From: Antedon mediterranea
Lineage: Eukaryota; Echinodermata; Crinoidea; Comatulida; Antedonidae
Reading direction: 5' to 3'
Length of the DNA: 64,000 nt
Assembly (NCBI RefSeq): GCF_964355755.1
Contig: NC_092671.1
Location: 19,558,001-19,622,000 of the forward strand
Under the pieces are notes generated by a model, which was not told the DNA's origin, did no database searches, and saw only the letters and a list, made by a program, of their open reading frames with translations. Every line of letters begins with the position of its first letter. Position 1 is the stretch's first letter. Positions 11,501 to 26,500 of the stretch are shown here, piece by piece. The position numbers and the translations under genes were made by a program.

Positions 11501-14500
11501 ATAAGTGTCTTGCTGCTAGCTGTTTTGCGAGCATTGTGTTTGGCGCATTTGCATATAGGTGATGTTTTGGTTAACTACCTGGTTTTTCTGTCTGCGCGTC
11601 AGAAAAGCTTTTGTTGCAAACACAGGAAGATGTGATTTTTGTTACCGTGTTGTGTATATATATATTATTAAGCCGTTGTTGAAGTTACCATTGTAAGTAG
11701 TAAAAAGAATTATATTACATGATAGACGGATCATTGCCTGTTAATTTATTATAATAAATTGCATGCATACAACTTAAATAAAGCAAATAATGTTCTCAAA
11801 TCTTTACTTCAATTTATAGAGAAATGGTTGATTGCTGTACGATCTTTCGTTCTTAGTTAGTAAATACATCATTCAAGTTGATTCAGGTATTAATCATTTG
11901 TAATGACGTTTAATTGATTGTATTGTCCTTAATAACCAGTTTGTACACAGTGTGTTTAAGTATAGTGGTAATACAGTGGTAAAGTGAAGTTATAAACTGA
12001 CTGTTATTGAAATTATGTAACGCTTGTTTGTATATTTTCAGGGTTTTCCTTTCTTTGTTCTCTTTATTTTCTGAGTGACGTTGATTCGTACACAATAAAT
12101 GGTATGGTAACGGCAATCAACAACTTGTTGTCTTTCTTTTGGTCTTGATATTGCATTCATTTGAGCCAAGCCTCGCACGCTTGATACCCGGGGAGAAAAC
12201 TTCCAAATTAATCCGGGCATGGTCTCACGTACCACGACAATATAACCATGTGTACTACATGTAGCCCCCTTGAATATTGTAAATGGACTCAAGACTTTAC
12301 AGTAATAATATTAAACATTTAATTAAGAAATTACATAAATCAGACATTTTGGGCAAGTCCAGGTAGCTAGATTATTTTCCATTTGAAAGTTCTTTGACCA
12401 GTTAATTTCGGATGCTGTGGTTGATTTAAGAAATAGTTTGCTTCCATGATGCATTTGGTTTTATATTGGTGGTGTTAAAATGTTCAGAGATTCATGTTCG
12501 GAAACATTCTAGAGTACATCTGATATGAACCGATTTAAGAACTATTGTAAGATGCTCTTAGGCTTATTGAAAGATTACCATCATGTTAGTCATCTTTATT
12601 TGTACGTACCTGTCTTTTCCAGGTTCTCCAATCATTACACTATATGTCAGAATGATACCATTTGGGTTTCGTGGTGAACGCCATCCAAGTGAAATCTCTC
12701 TTGTTGATACTAATGTCTCGACGACCAGTTCTGGTACACCAGGAACAGGGGCATCTGGGGCTGCTGTAGGGCCTACATTTATGGGTGAATCAGTCAGAAT
12801 ATTCTGTCTTGATGTAACAGGGTTAACAACTGGTGGGAGGGATGGAATTGGTACACCTGTAATCATGCAGGGGTGCAAAGAAAAAAACATAATGACAACA
12901 TGCAAAAAGCAGCTAATTCATGCAAACACAAAATATACAACATGACATGCATTATGATATGTTATGAATTATTGTAAAAAATAATGTTACATCATTGTCA
13001 GTATTAATGTGACTTTGTAGTTACAGTAAATCAAGCATTTCAGAATAGCTATGAGTACAAATAGGCTAGGCAATCTAGCATTTTGAGTGAAAAAATTGTA
13101 AACAGAGATTTTTTTTTTAAATGGTCACATATGATGGGGAGATCAAAATTTGAGCATCACTCTTCACTCATCCTATCCCATTGATCTCCTAATCATATGT
13201 GACCATTTAAAAAAGAATAATCTCTGTTTGCAATTTGGGCTGTTTTTTTAATAGATTTCCTAGCCTAAAACAATTTAAAAAATAAAAATTACAATGTTTT
13301 TCTGTAGACATAAAAATAAATGTATAGAATATGTTTTTTTTCTATTGATATTATATCTGAAATAAAAGAATGAATAACTGAATTTTAAGAAATAAGAACA
13401 GCAAAATTCGAAAGATAGCCTTCATGTCTTACTACAGTTAAATAAATATTGATTAATTGTTAAAGACCATACATGTTTACCTTAATGAGGATAATTGATG
13501 TAAGTCAATTTGTAGAAGTTGAGTGATGTCAGAAAGATGTTATACATACAAGTGTTGTTGGCCGTGAATAAACTACTTGAGTTGTTTTATGGATGTAACA
13601 CTAAATTACGCTTGTTAGCAAATATTGTTTGTTTCTCATATTAAGGTATTGAACAAAAAAATTGTCCTCAATATTTGCAAGGAAAGCAGTGTGAAATTAC
13701 AATTTGCTAACGATAAGATGGCTGAATTTCGCAAGGAAAGCATTGTAAGAGATGAGATGGCAGAATTTTGTAACTAGTATTTTTCAACGAAAATGTAGTA
13801 AAGCAATGTATTATAATCTATTCTTGACATGTTCAACTTGCAAGCTTTAATGTGTAAAATGAAAATGGACAAGGATAAGTGTAAACCTTATTGAGGTGGT
13901 TGACTATATATGGTTTGTTTGCTTGAAAATAAATCACTGTTAAGCCTTCATGCGTCAGTACTACATGCACTAAATTATTAATTCATTTTAACTTAATTTA
14001 ACATTCAATCATGCAAGTTTATAACTATGTAATCAAGTTTAAGTTTCATTAGCAGTAATTAGTGGCCAATACAAATTTGATTGAATTGCTGATTAAGGTT
14101 CCATTTACTGTACATTCAATTAAAAATGTATGTAATGCATAACAAGCTTATGGGTATAAGACATGGTTTTGATATCTGTGTCGCAATATATGAAAATAAG
14201 GATAGGCCTATCAAAGCAGACTCTTAAACAGCGATATCTTTAGTCAGGCAACTTGGCTAAATCCTATTATCAAACAAATGCTGGACATTTGTATATTAGG
14301 AATTTTAAATCATTTATCAAAATTAAATAAATGTGTTACTGTTAAATTTTAACAACAAATAATGAATTTTTATTTGATATTTAAAAAAAATAAAAGTATA
14401 TTTGTTTTTTTTATGTATATTTTGTTTTTGTAACTATTAAACATTTACAGGGCAATATTAAGTATACATGGATTGTGTGAACCAATTCTCAATAAGTACA

Positions 14501-17500
14501 TTAGATGAGATAAAGCATATCAATTAAAAAAATATATTATATATATTGAAATCATGCTTGTTTGTATGTACTTCACAACATGCAATATCTACCAAACAAC
14601 TACTGCACACAATATACAACACTGGCAAAACACTGGGAGCTCCAGGGACCAATTCTCATATTCTACATGATGATGGTATAACTAATTGACATAAATGAAT
14701 ATTGAGAAATTAATCATCATCAGATTAATAAAATTAAGAAATAGATATTTGGGAAAATTGAGTAAGAAGAACACATACAATGGTGACATATATACATTTA
14801 AAAGAGGAAATAATAACTGAGATAAAAATAGATATAAGAAGATAGATATTTTAGAAGATATTAGGAGGCAAATTATTATAATTTGCCAAGGTTAAGAACA
14901 TTAAACAGAAATCAGATAGATTTAAAATACAAATGTGTGAACAATTTATTAATAAATTAAAGAAACCTTTCAATAAACAATGCAAAATATAGTAAATATA
15001 CAATTCACCAACAAAGCATAATATGCAGCAGCTCTATCAACAATTTCAATGGCACCACATTTGTCTTATTATTACGGTACATATGTTTTCTTATGGCCCA
15101 AATTCTTTCATACTATAGTGTTATTGTAAATGTAATGCTATTTGTCCTCATTTGAGTAAATGTCAGAATATTTCTTCTAAGGGCCATGCAGTGCCTAACA
15201 TGATAAGCATATCCCGAGAATTGTTTTTAAATTGTGTAAAGTTCTCTGTTGTGCACATACTTTATGTACATAGAAGCAGCAGCTCATCCAAGAGTAAAAC
15301 ATCTTACCTAGTAAGCAATATGTTAAAGGTTTTGAACCCATAAAAATGCATGCTGAAAACATACTTTCCAGAAAAATCCAGACATGTTTGGCTAGCCCAA
15401 GGTGTCTGAGTTTGTATATTATCAGTTTTAATCAGGCCTATGGCATTGAAAAGAATTTCATAACAAGGAAATTAATTTTGAAAAAGACAATCTTCTATTA
15501 GGAAAGGTAAATAATACTAATAAATATAAAATAATAATAATAAATAAATAATAATTAATTTGAAATTAAATGCAAAAGAATTTTATTGATTTTATTTCAT
15601 GACAATTATACTATGATATTTAGAAATGAATCTGAACTAAGCATGAACTTCAGGTAGAAAGAATTTCAAGAGTAGTATTATATCTAATAATTCTTGATAG
15701 CTTATAATGGATACACAAGCAGATCTGTTGAATGTTCTATGATAGATTATTTGGAGTTGTAGATTTCATTTAGTGTCTTTTACTGGTCAGTAATATATGT
15801 CATGGTGTATTTTTTTCCATGAAATTGTAGTTTCAAATAATTGTTTTGCTGAATCTGACCTGAATCTAAGTTAGGGGGAAAGTAAAAGAGATACAAGCTA
15901 ACGTATTGTCAGGAAGTAAAAACAAATGAGAAATTTAAATGTTTCTTTTGTGAAGCTTTACTGAGATTAGTACTATTATAAACCCTCTTAAAATCATATT
16001 TAAATTTACATTTGTGAGTCAATTAAACACAGCTTTTTAGTTCTTTGTATTTCTATCAATTTTCTCTTTCAACCTTATTTATTCATTATAGTGCTTTGGG
16101 CTATATAAATTTGAATAATGTGTCAAATATGTATTAACACAGTATTCACTACGTCATTGTTATAAAATTCCTTTTAAAATATGGTAAAAATAAATTTCAT
16201 TATACAGTATATTTGGCAATAATGAGTCTTTGTGATTACTATACAGTACCATGATCTTATTTTCGCGCTGCGCCTTTAATCATTAGGAAACAGTTACCAT
16301 GCAGTAGCTTATTATTTACTACGGCTTAAAAAATGGGTATTTGGAAACCAGTGAAGCATGTCTGGGAGAAAAGAGTTTATGAGATGTATGCAAATGGCGT
16401 GCTTCCCTGGCGTGTATAGATGATGAATTGTTTGATTAAGAAGCCCATGTTTATTGGCGGCTGTAAGTGAAGGTTCTAGGTAATTAGAAATGTTGTTTAT
16501 TGGGTACAACCTTTAGGGAGTAATGCCACTACCCCGGAATATGAACAGTACTATAGTTTAGTTTAAGATTATATTTTTGTTCTGTACATCAGTAGGCCAC
16601 GGCTACAGACTTTTGTTCTGAAATAAAAGTTGTTTGATTGCGGATTTAATTAATTGATTGACAGAAAGAAAACTGAATCCAGTTAAAATATACATCCTCA
16701 AAACAGTTGTATATTTAATACTTGATAGACCCTGCGTTATGATTAAATAGAGCATTTCAGACTATATTTAACTTTACACAAATTTTTACTGTACATTTTT
16801 TTTAAATTTATTTCTTCAATTTCTGCTATACACAATTCATAGAAAAAACAAACCAAATATAATAGGCAATAGATCAAACAGGTGAAAATAATAAAATAAA
16901 AAAATACATCATTATTTCTTAAATTGTTTAATAGAATATCAATTTTTAAAAAACATCGTTTAATGAAGGAAAAACAGTAATTAAAACTGCTCCTTCAAAA
17001 AGTTGAGTAGCATTTTTTGTAAGAAATATTTTTGTTTATACTACAATTCATGGCTAAATATTTCAAGAGTTTATGTTTAATCATTTTAATTCATTATAAA
17101 TAATGTAAATTACTACAATTATGACACAGAGAGGAAAATTTGTGTAATGTTTGGATGTGACAGACCTTGGAAAACATTATTGTAAAGTAGAATTTTGTTA
17201 TAAGCAACTCAATCATTTTTATTAAAATGAAAGCTTTTAGTGCAATGGTTGATGGCTGCAGGTTGAACACAAAACACAGATCAATAAAGAATAAATGTGC
17301 CAATTACTACAAAAGCTTACAAGATGATCGACAACGAATTTTAAACAATTTCCAAAGATCAATTTTTCGAAATTTGCCTTTTAGACTCAATATTATAAAT
17401 TACTATGATGTAGTTCTTAATGTAAAAATTGTAAAATGTCTAAGTCAAGATTTAGAATCAATCTTTTGTTATTATATACTCAGATTTTCTTTCAATAAAA

Positions 17501-20500
17501 ATGTTGTAAGGCTCATTCGTTTATATCATAATTATTCTTTCTCTTTGGATGGAATATAAAGCCGTTGGTCCTGTGTGTATACAGTGCATTTTACAGAACT
17601 TGGTACACTTGTTTTTAGGAAATACTTTTTTTATTTTAATTATTAATTAAAGTAATATAACTTTAAAGTAACAAATTAAATAATGATGAACAATTCAATA
17701 AACTATTGTATTTGATTAGATAATTGAATTATTTGACAGTGATTTGCAAAACTATTATAATGTCCTCAGGATATACAGTATGGAAATTGAGTTCTCTTAA
17801 ACTGATATAATTATCCCTTTTAACCAGGGTGTTGTTCTAAATTATAAGGTCATTTAAATTTCAATGAAATTATTGAGCTTGGTTGGTTGATTACCTAGTT
17901 AGAACAGGAAAAAAAACCAAAGACAGTGGGGGCGGAAGAAAGGGATGTCATAGATTTGTTGAAATATATTGTTCATATGTACTTTGTTTGTATGGTCATG
18001 CTCCACTGTGTTCTAAATTGTGTCAGCTCCTATATTGGTCATCACAACACTGTTTTGGAATATTATAAATATTTAAATTAAATGCTTGGACCATGATTTT
18101 CTCATTTTATCATTAGTGACATAAATACCAAACCCTCCTTCATATACATCATCACTACCTCTCTTTTTACACTACTGTACTTTATTTTTTGCAGGTATAA
18201 AAGAAAGCTTACCTGGTGGAAGAACAATTAGTTGAGCAATTGCATTGATGTTTCCCACCTCATTTGACACAATACATTGATAGTATTTACTGTCTGACTG
18301 CTTAACACCAATGATGCGTAACGTCTCTCCAACTTCACCATTCCGTTCAATCCTGAAAGCATTCTCCTTTGGAATTGGGTCACCATCCACGAGCCAAGTC
18401 ACAGCGGTCGGACGTGGAACACTGTACCAGCTACATTCGAATTGAGCATTCATCCCTTGCCTAGCATACGTTGAGACAGGCCGCTTCACAAAGCGTGGCG
18501 GAACTGACAGTGAGGAATTAAAACAGAATGAAATACATTTTACAGAATCCATCACTAGCATTGTGACGCCAAGTATATAAAAACCACTATACCAGATTTA
18601 TACTCTCAGGTGCTATTAGTGTTACAGTTGTTCTAACTAATTGATTCATTGTACAATTGTTTTCTATAAAAATCTAGATTACACATTATTTGAATAAAAT
18701 ATATGTGCTCAGAAATAGTGGGTTTCATGTTGTAGTCAACATAAATGTCAAAAGATATTTATATTCAGTGTATTTTTATTGATCAAAACTTTTACACAAG
18801 ACTGAGTCATCCATCAGCTGTTATATCTGATGTTGCATTATCTCTTTGTGTAACATCAACTTACTCTCTTAACACAAACACACTCTAACATGCTGTGTCA
18901 ACCTCTTCTAGTCTCCTGTCCATTTCATCAATTACAGTGTGTTTATTTCTACATTTACGTTGCTATATTTTATAGCAAATCAACTACTCCATGACAAGAA
19001 CATGTTTTTTTGGTGTAGTATCTATTACTGCATCTAGAATGTTACACATTGAGTATAATGTAAAATGACACAGAGCATTTCATCATTCAAACAATTTCTT
19101 GATTAACTATTTCCTATGGCATGTAATTCTTGTTAGGTTACCATTATATTTAAAAGTGTGTCACTGGATGGCATAGTTTAAAGACATCAATTGTATGTTT
19201 TATCTGTTTGATATTATACTTTCTATACAGTACAATATTGTAGCAAGTAGCACAATTAATCTATTTTTTCAATAATTTGTAATATGTTATTTAAAAACAA
19301 AAATATTGTATTTAAAATGTCTACCCTAAGATACCAACATAGGCAAATTCAAGTACTTAGTATCAAATAATCTACCAGGAATTTCATTTATTAATTACTC
19401 ATTTTCACAATATTTTTTTTAAATTACATATTTTATGTTAGCTTCTTGTTAGTGTCTCCAGAACTGTATTTATATTTAAAATAAAACTAAATACTCATTC
19501 TTACACTCAACTATGAATTGAATGTTTTGAATTAAATGTTTTGAATAATATAAATATCATAATATCAATATCAATATGGATCCTTTACATAGAATCCTAA
19601 CAGACCTGAAATAGTGGAATACATATTTCTAAACCCAGGTCTGTTAGGATTCTCTGTAAAGGCAGCGTGGAAAGGAGATGAGGGTACCCAAACGGCGTTC
19701 CATACTCAACTGTATACTGTGTATTGTTAACAATTGCATACCTCTGACAGTAACTTGAATTTCTTTCTCTACATTTCCTAAATTATTACTTGCACGAACT
19801 CGATATAATCCTGTGTCAAGTTCATCAGCATTTTCAATGCGAAGATTCCCTTGGCCAACTAATGAATAGTGGTTGTCAAACCTGAATTGAAAATGGATAA
19901 ACAGATAAAACTATTAAATACAAGAGTGGAGATTCAGAAAGCATAGTCAATGCTGTACACATACACACAAAAACATTGTACAAAACATCTGGCTTAATAT
20001 GATATGAAATTCATAAAGAAAATTGAAAACATATACAGAAAAAGACCTCCTTTGGCACCATTGTTTTTTAGGAGACAATCAATTTGTTTTTGTGGAAAAG
20101 GGCTTCTACAAAACACTTTTCGGAGGTACTGGCTTTTTTGTGTGCATGCTTTAACTTGACAGTTAATTATATATATTATATGATAATAACTCCATATTCA
20201 GAGAAAACCATATTGAGGGAACTTTCCTGTGAAACAAAATGGGGAAATATATATTTAACACTATGGCCAACTGTTATTTAATTCTATTAAGGGAATTGTA
20301 GTAGGGCCAAAAAGGTGTCCCTTAATAGGGTTCTACTGTATTACTTTTGTATGTGGATAAATCCCTTTCCACTACTACTTTACTAATAATACAACTTACT
20401 GCAGTACCAACTCTTCATTTTTCTTAAACCATGTAAATGTTGCTGGACCATCTACAGCAACCTCTAGCACAATGCTTTCGCCGAGGTTTACAAACACATT

Positions 20501-23500
20501 CTGTGGAGGGGATACAATGAAGGAGAGCTCCTCTACTGGTGGAAGCCCTTCATCTATAAGATTTAAAAAAGTCATTAGAAACATCAAAGAATACTTGCTT
20601 GTTGTTTTCCTTTCACATTCTAAACAAAATAAAATATAGTGAATAGTGAACTTACCATTGACAGTGAGGGTAATATCAGGACTTGTCTCAGAGATGCCAG
20701 CCATTCTGTTCTCTGCTTGGCATCGGTAGACACCAGAGTCAGATTCATGTACATCTCTAATTTCAAGGTTACCACTTGGTAGCACAGCAAACCTTGCAAA
20801 TGCATCACTTTGCTCTGGATCCACTACAGTCCCACTTTTTATCCACCTACAAAATGAATGTTTTTTAAGGAGTGTTCAGTTCGCGAAGATGTAGTGAGCT
20901 ACATCATTAACTTATGTACCACAAAAAGATAGTGGTCTAACAACAATAGTGAGGATTCCCTAATGGTGTTCCTCTATCATGATAGTGATGATCCAGTATC
21001 GACGACTCCTCCATGTTGATTCTGGTGAGGATTTCCTATGGTAATTATGGAAATGATGTAAGGTATATTCTTCTATAATACTGATAGGTATATTCCTCTA
21101 TAATGATGATGAGATTTTTCTGTAATGTCATGATGAGTTTTTCTATAATGATAATATTCCTCTATAATGATAGTAATGTTCCTTTTTTCTATAATGGTGA
21201 GGTTTCTCTAATGATCGTAAGGTGACATTCTGTTATGCATGCTTTTAGCAAACAAAGTTTTAAGTTTAATTCATTTTTATAAAGGAAGTAAAATCAATCG
21301 TTTTTCTCATATTCAAACAAAAGCATTTCCTTGGCGAGACAATCCATTTTTATCTTCATTTTTCATTTTGATGCTGTCATCATTGATTTGAATAAAGCGA
21401 GTCACCTACGTCACCTACCTGCTTAACAGTACCATTTACAGACCAAATTCAGCACTTTACACACAAACTTCAGGGCATAATTATAGCATGTAGCCAATTC
21501 ACTGCTCATATATTTTAACACGTAACATGTTACTTTGAATTTTGGCTTAATTCTAGTTTTAAATTATCTTTGATTGTTTGATCATCTTTTAGAATTCATG
21601 AACGTCTCTCACAACACTATAGGCTTACTAGGCCATAATATGAATCAGTCAATCATGTTGAAACATCCACTGACAAGGCTCATTATTAATATCTTTTTTT
21701 TTCTTTCAAGAAGCACCTTACCTAATGAATGGTTTAGGATGACTTGTAACGTCACATTGCAATATAACAGTATCTCCAACATCTGTATACAGGTCTTGTG
21801 AGCTTCCACTCATGGTTAAACCTAAAAATTATAAATGTAATATTAATATTATAAAATGATATTATATTCCTTCATCATTTATTTGATTGAAAGATTAACA
21901 AAGAATATGGAATTATTATACTGAAGTTGAATTACACAATTTTAGTATAGTTATTATTTTATATAGGTAAAAACAAATAAATTCAAGACTATTTAAAATT
22001 AAATGATTTTTTTGATGATTATGCCTATTTTGATTTTCAGCAATTAAGTTAAGGGTCCTCTGTATAATATGCAAGATACACATTTTACCAATCCTCAAAA
22101 ACATAAGCACAAGCTTTATACTGTAGGGTTAGGGTTAGAATTTAGACATTATTCACATTTTAATTCAATTAATAATAACAATATAAATTCTGTCATCCAT
22201 TGTTGTGCTTTAAGGATTAGTGTAAGATATAGGTCCTTATGATTTATTTCTGAGTGCTTCTTAACAAAAACATAAAGTCCTTATGATCTAATTCTATTTC
22301 TTAGAGTGTTTTTGCGGCTTAAGAAATAAATGTCTTTAGACGATGGCTTTTGGAACAATAAAGGGGGAAAATACATTGATATTTGTGAGAGCACCAAAGT
22401 TGCATTTATAATGATACCCTGTGTAAATTATAATCCTTATTGGTATTTAAATCTAAAATATTTGTATGCTTTTATCAATCCATAGAATTTACTATGTAAA
22501 TATATGAGACGCAACGTTTAATGTATTTTCTGGATAGCACCTACCATGTAAAGAAACTGTCAAACAACAGAAAGCAGAAACCCCACTGATTTTTAAAATA
22601 ATGGAATGCTTGTGACAATTGAAATAAAGGGTGTCACATGTAAACAAACTCCACTAGCTGATAATTAATCTTGTTAACAATTGTAATGAAAGTATTTAAA
22701 GTGTAAATAGATGTATGGCACGCAAAGGCTTGGCTAAAATCCCTTAAATTCTGAAGACTAGGTAAAATGAATTAATACTGCAAAATCTAGGTCAGTCCTG
22801 GAATTATTACAAAACCACAACAATAACATAAAATATGTACACACCTACAGATCAATACTGTTTATCATTGTCCATTTTTTTCCATTCTCATTTTTCAAAA
22901 TTAGCTAGACATAACTGTGGTATAGTAAACCAAGCAAATAAAATAGATAGTAAATGAATGAATCACTACATTCTTTAGTAAGTTACTGAAATTAAATAGT
23001 GGAGTGAAAACAAAAGGAAATAATTTTCAGGAATGTAAAGTTGTAGAGAAAATTCACAAGAAATACATTGTTATTAAATACCCTGTATAACATGTCACGT
23101 GAATGGGTGGAAATGAATATGGTTCCAGAAATTAGTCTGGAATGATACTTATTACTGCCAACATTTGCATCTGAAAAAGTAGCAGTGGGTCACCTATTCC
23201 ATGGAGGAATTATTTAGAATCCTCCATACCTAGCCAAGCACTTTTTGTTTAGCCTGGGCACATGTTTATGAATAAACAATGATATACAAATAACTATGCA
23301 GTGTACATTATAATTTTGTTCATATATATCTAATGTTTAGCAAACAAGATTGGCAACATAATATTGTTTACAAATAACTCATTAAAAAAATATAAAAAAT
23401 CAATTTATTATGTTATTGTAAATGTATGGTCTGTAGTACTACATGAATTTATAAGTTAAATGGTAAAAGTTACCATGCCACGTCTTGTTTCCTCCTTTAC

Positions 23501-26500
23501 ACGAACAACTTCTTTATTAGTTATTCTTCTTTGATTTAGTAGTTTTTAATAGTAGTTATTAGTTTGTTACAAAATTTCTAATTTCAGTTTTATTATTATT
23601 ATTATTATTATTATCTTTTAGATGAAGTGAAAACTATTTGTACTCGACCTGCTTCTAAGCCATGGACTGAAACCGAGACAGTTCACTTTGGGGCACCTAC
23701 CTAAATTTCCTTGTGGTTTTGTTGTGTTAGAACGGTCATTTTCCATATGTCCAGGCAAATTTCTTTATTTATGTTAACCAAACTATTAACAGTGAAATAT
23801 ATGATATATTCTTCTCATATGATTATTGATTGGTGCAAATGAACAATAACATGAATTGTTTGAATAATTTATAATATCTGTTGACAGATTAAGACAAAAG
23901 CTCTGATTACTTAATATTCAGTTGCATATAATAAAACAATATAACATTACATTAAGGGAGGTTTAGTGTACTTTTGTGCATTGCAAAGTGTCAACTAACA
24001 CTGTCGTAATGCTGTCAGCATATTTGTAAATGAAAATTCAATAGCCCAAATTTATACAGTTGGCATAATATCAATAAATTTCATGTAGTTTCTATGTGAT
24101 AAACCAGTCAATATACCAATTGTGGTATGTATACTTTTAGAACCAAGTTTTTATTCATTTTAATATCTCAATAAAATAGGCATATAAATTATCTATTTTA
24201 GGAAAGGAAGCATGAGGTGTTGGTGCCCTAATTTTATAGGCCCTGCTAATAAATCACTAATTAATCACTTCTGTAGAAAAAAATGAATAAACAAAAGAAT
24301 GTTTTATTTTAATTTAAATTACTGTTTTAGGTGAATAATTTGTTATCTTTTTTTTGGTCAGAGTGAATAACTATTATGTGACATTAAATTAGATGTTAGC
24401 GTTCTCCCAATCAGCCTCTGAATATGTTTGAACATGATCACAAACGACTACTATGCCATAGTAGAGCACAAACAAACTTTCCTTATCAGTTTATAATTAT
24501 AATTAAATATGATCTTAAAATTCAGACATGTATGGTATACAGTACATGTAAGGCAAGCTAATCTTGTTTATACAAACCAGTTTGAATGCTTTGACTGATA
24601 TAAACAGCAAAGCTATAGGCGTGATTTTTAAATAAGAAAAAGAATAATAATTAATTTTCTTATAAGGTATCAATTACTTGATGAATATGCTTGTTTTGAA
24701 TATAGTAATTATTATAAACAAATATATTATTAAACATTAATATATTAAAAATGAAGTAAAACCTGACATTAACTGTACTATAATGAATTAATCTACGCTA
24801 CTAAGCAAGAGCACCCTGTAATAGGTGGCATTATGTTATTATCTATACTAGCAATTACTATATTATATTTATATGGTAGTTCCCTTAGGGAAAAATATTC
24901 ATAATGGATTTGACTTTTCCATTCAGTTCAAAATACATGTTGTGATTTATGTTAAAGTTTAATACATATTAGAATAAAAGTAGGCCTACATGTTGAAAAC
25001 TACATTTGGCCTACCTCAATGGGTTAAGGGTGGTGTGCTTTCCAATGGTTAAGTTGTGTGCTAGAAATACAATAGATTAACTGCAGATAATCATAATTAG
25101 TTACTTTGCTATTCCCTCATATAATCATGGTTTTTTTTTATAGTCACCTAAAAAACATCTCAAAAACAGACTAAAAACCATATAAAAACAACATAAAAGT
25201 CACTTGGTACGTCAACTTAAAAACAAAATGTGTTAGTACATATTCTACAGTAATTCAAACTATCCTGTTTCTTTTTCTAAAATAAAGCTTTTACTTAGCA
25301 GTGCCTTATAGTATGATACAGTAAGCTGGCCCTGTGTGTTTTAACTAGTAATTTTAGGGTGTAATAGATAAGATACTGAAGATGACAATATATCAACCAA
25401 ACAATTTACTAAAACTAACTAACAAAAGTTAATACTTCAATAAATCTGGCATAAATAACACTACTAGTAGTCGTACTAGTAAATAATGTAATATCTTGTG
25501 GCATCCTTTCCATCCTCAAATCAATATCAATATTTGTAGTAAATGACTCACTTCCTACACATTATTAGACCAGTCACAAATGATTTCTTCTTACCTACTG
25601 CAATAAAAGCCTATAACTAATATTGCAATAATAAAGTCTAGATATTATTAGATGTTGAGATGATTATTTCCAACATTTAATATATTTATAAAAAGTAATA
25701 AAGGAAAATTAAATGAAAAAATAAATATAAATCATCATTGTTTCTGACAAAAAAAACATTTACAAAGCAAAATTCTGGAGAAAACGGGAGTGTAAATGGA
25801 TTGCACCCATCTAAATTATTTATCATTTCAAGAGTACGAGTCATCAATGTATTTGAAATTAGGTCACTATTTGGAACCATGTGAACATTTTCAGTCACAT
25901 TTAGCCAAACATAGTGTTTAACAATGTTGACAGGTTTGAAAAACACAAAATATGAAAATATAGAAAAAGACTATTATGCTTGAGAATGTAATTACTAAAT
26001 AAATGAATTTTATTCATCTAACTTTATGTAGTGGCTTAGTACACCATAAAATGTTTAGTGAGATATAGTAGTAAATCAAACACACTATCTGTATGTAAGT
26101 AAATAACATATAACATGACATAACTATTATTCCATCATAAAAATGTCAGTGTATATTAAAGATTAGACTTGTCCCAAGTCTGTATTCTTTGTCTTCTTTT
26201 TTAATTTATTTAGTGCTATTTAAGTATGAACGAGACTGAATAACTGTTGAAATATAAAATCGTGTTGCCAAGTTGTTATTTTTATTAATTGTCTAGTCCT
26301 GGCCTAGGCCTCCTTCGTAGGCCTACTCAACTCGTGCCAAATAAAACTTCAATAAAGTACCTCCACCGGCACACAACAGAGCTACACCACCACACAGGAC
26401 AGGGTCTGGGTGGGAATTAAATCAAATTATCTACGCATAATAAATGAACCATTCAATGTTTGATTTGCGGAGAAGCTAGCCTGGGAGATGAGATTTCATA

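Noticed and set aside
12583-12945. 120-codon plus-strand frame
   Set aside because: Antisense shadow of the FN3-1 exon; the minus strand has the FN3 pattern and splice sites.
17227-17559. 110-codon plus-strand frame starting MKAFSAMVDGC
   Set aside because: Low-complexity Asn/Tyr/Ile-rich composition typical of AT-rich DNA. No domain, splice or repeat support.
22126-22138. Telomere-like gggttagggttag
   Set aside because: Only two units; expected by chance at this scale and not evidence of an interstitial telomere.
26360-26410. Minus-strand hydrophobic stretch before a GTACTT donor, considered as a signal-peptide exon
   Set aside because: No ATG in frame (a TGA lies just upstream), and it lies downstream of the Ig1 exon, so it cannot supply its signal peptide.
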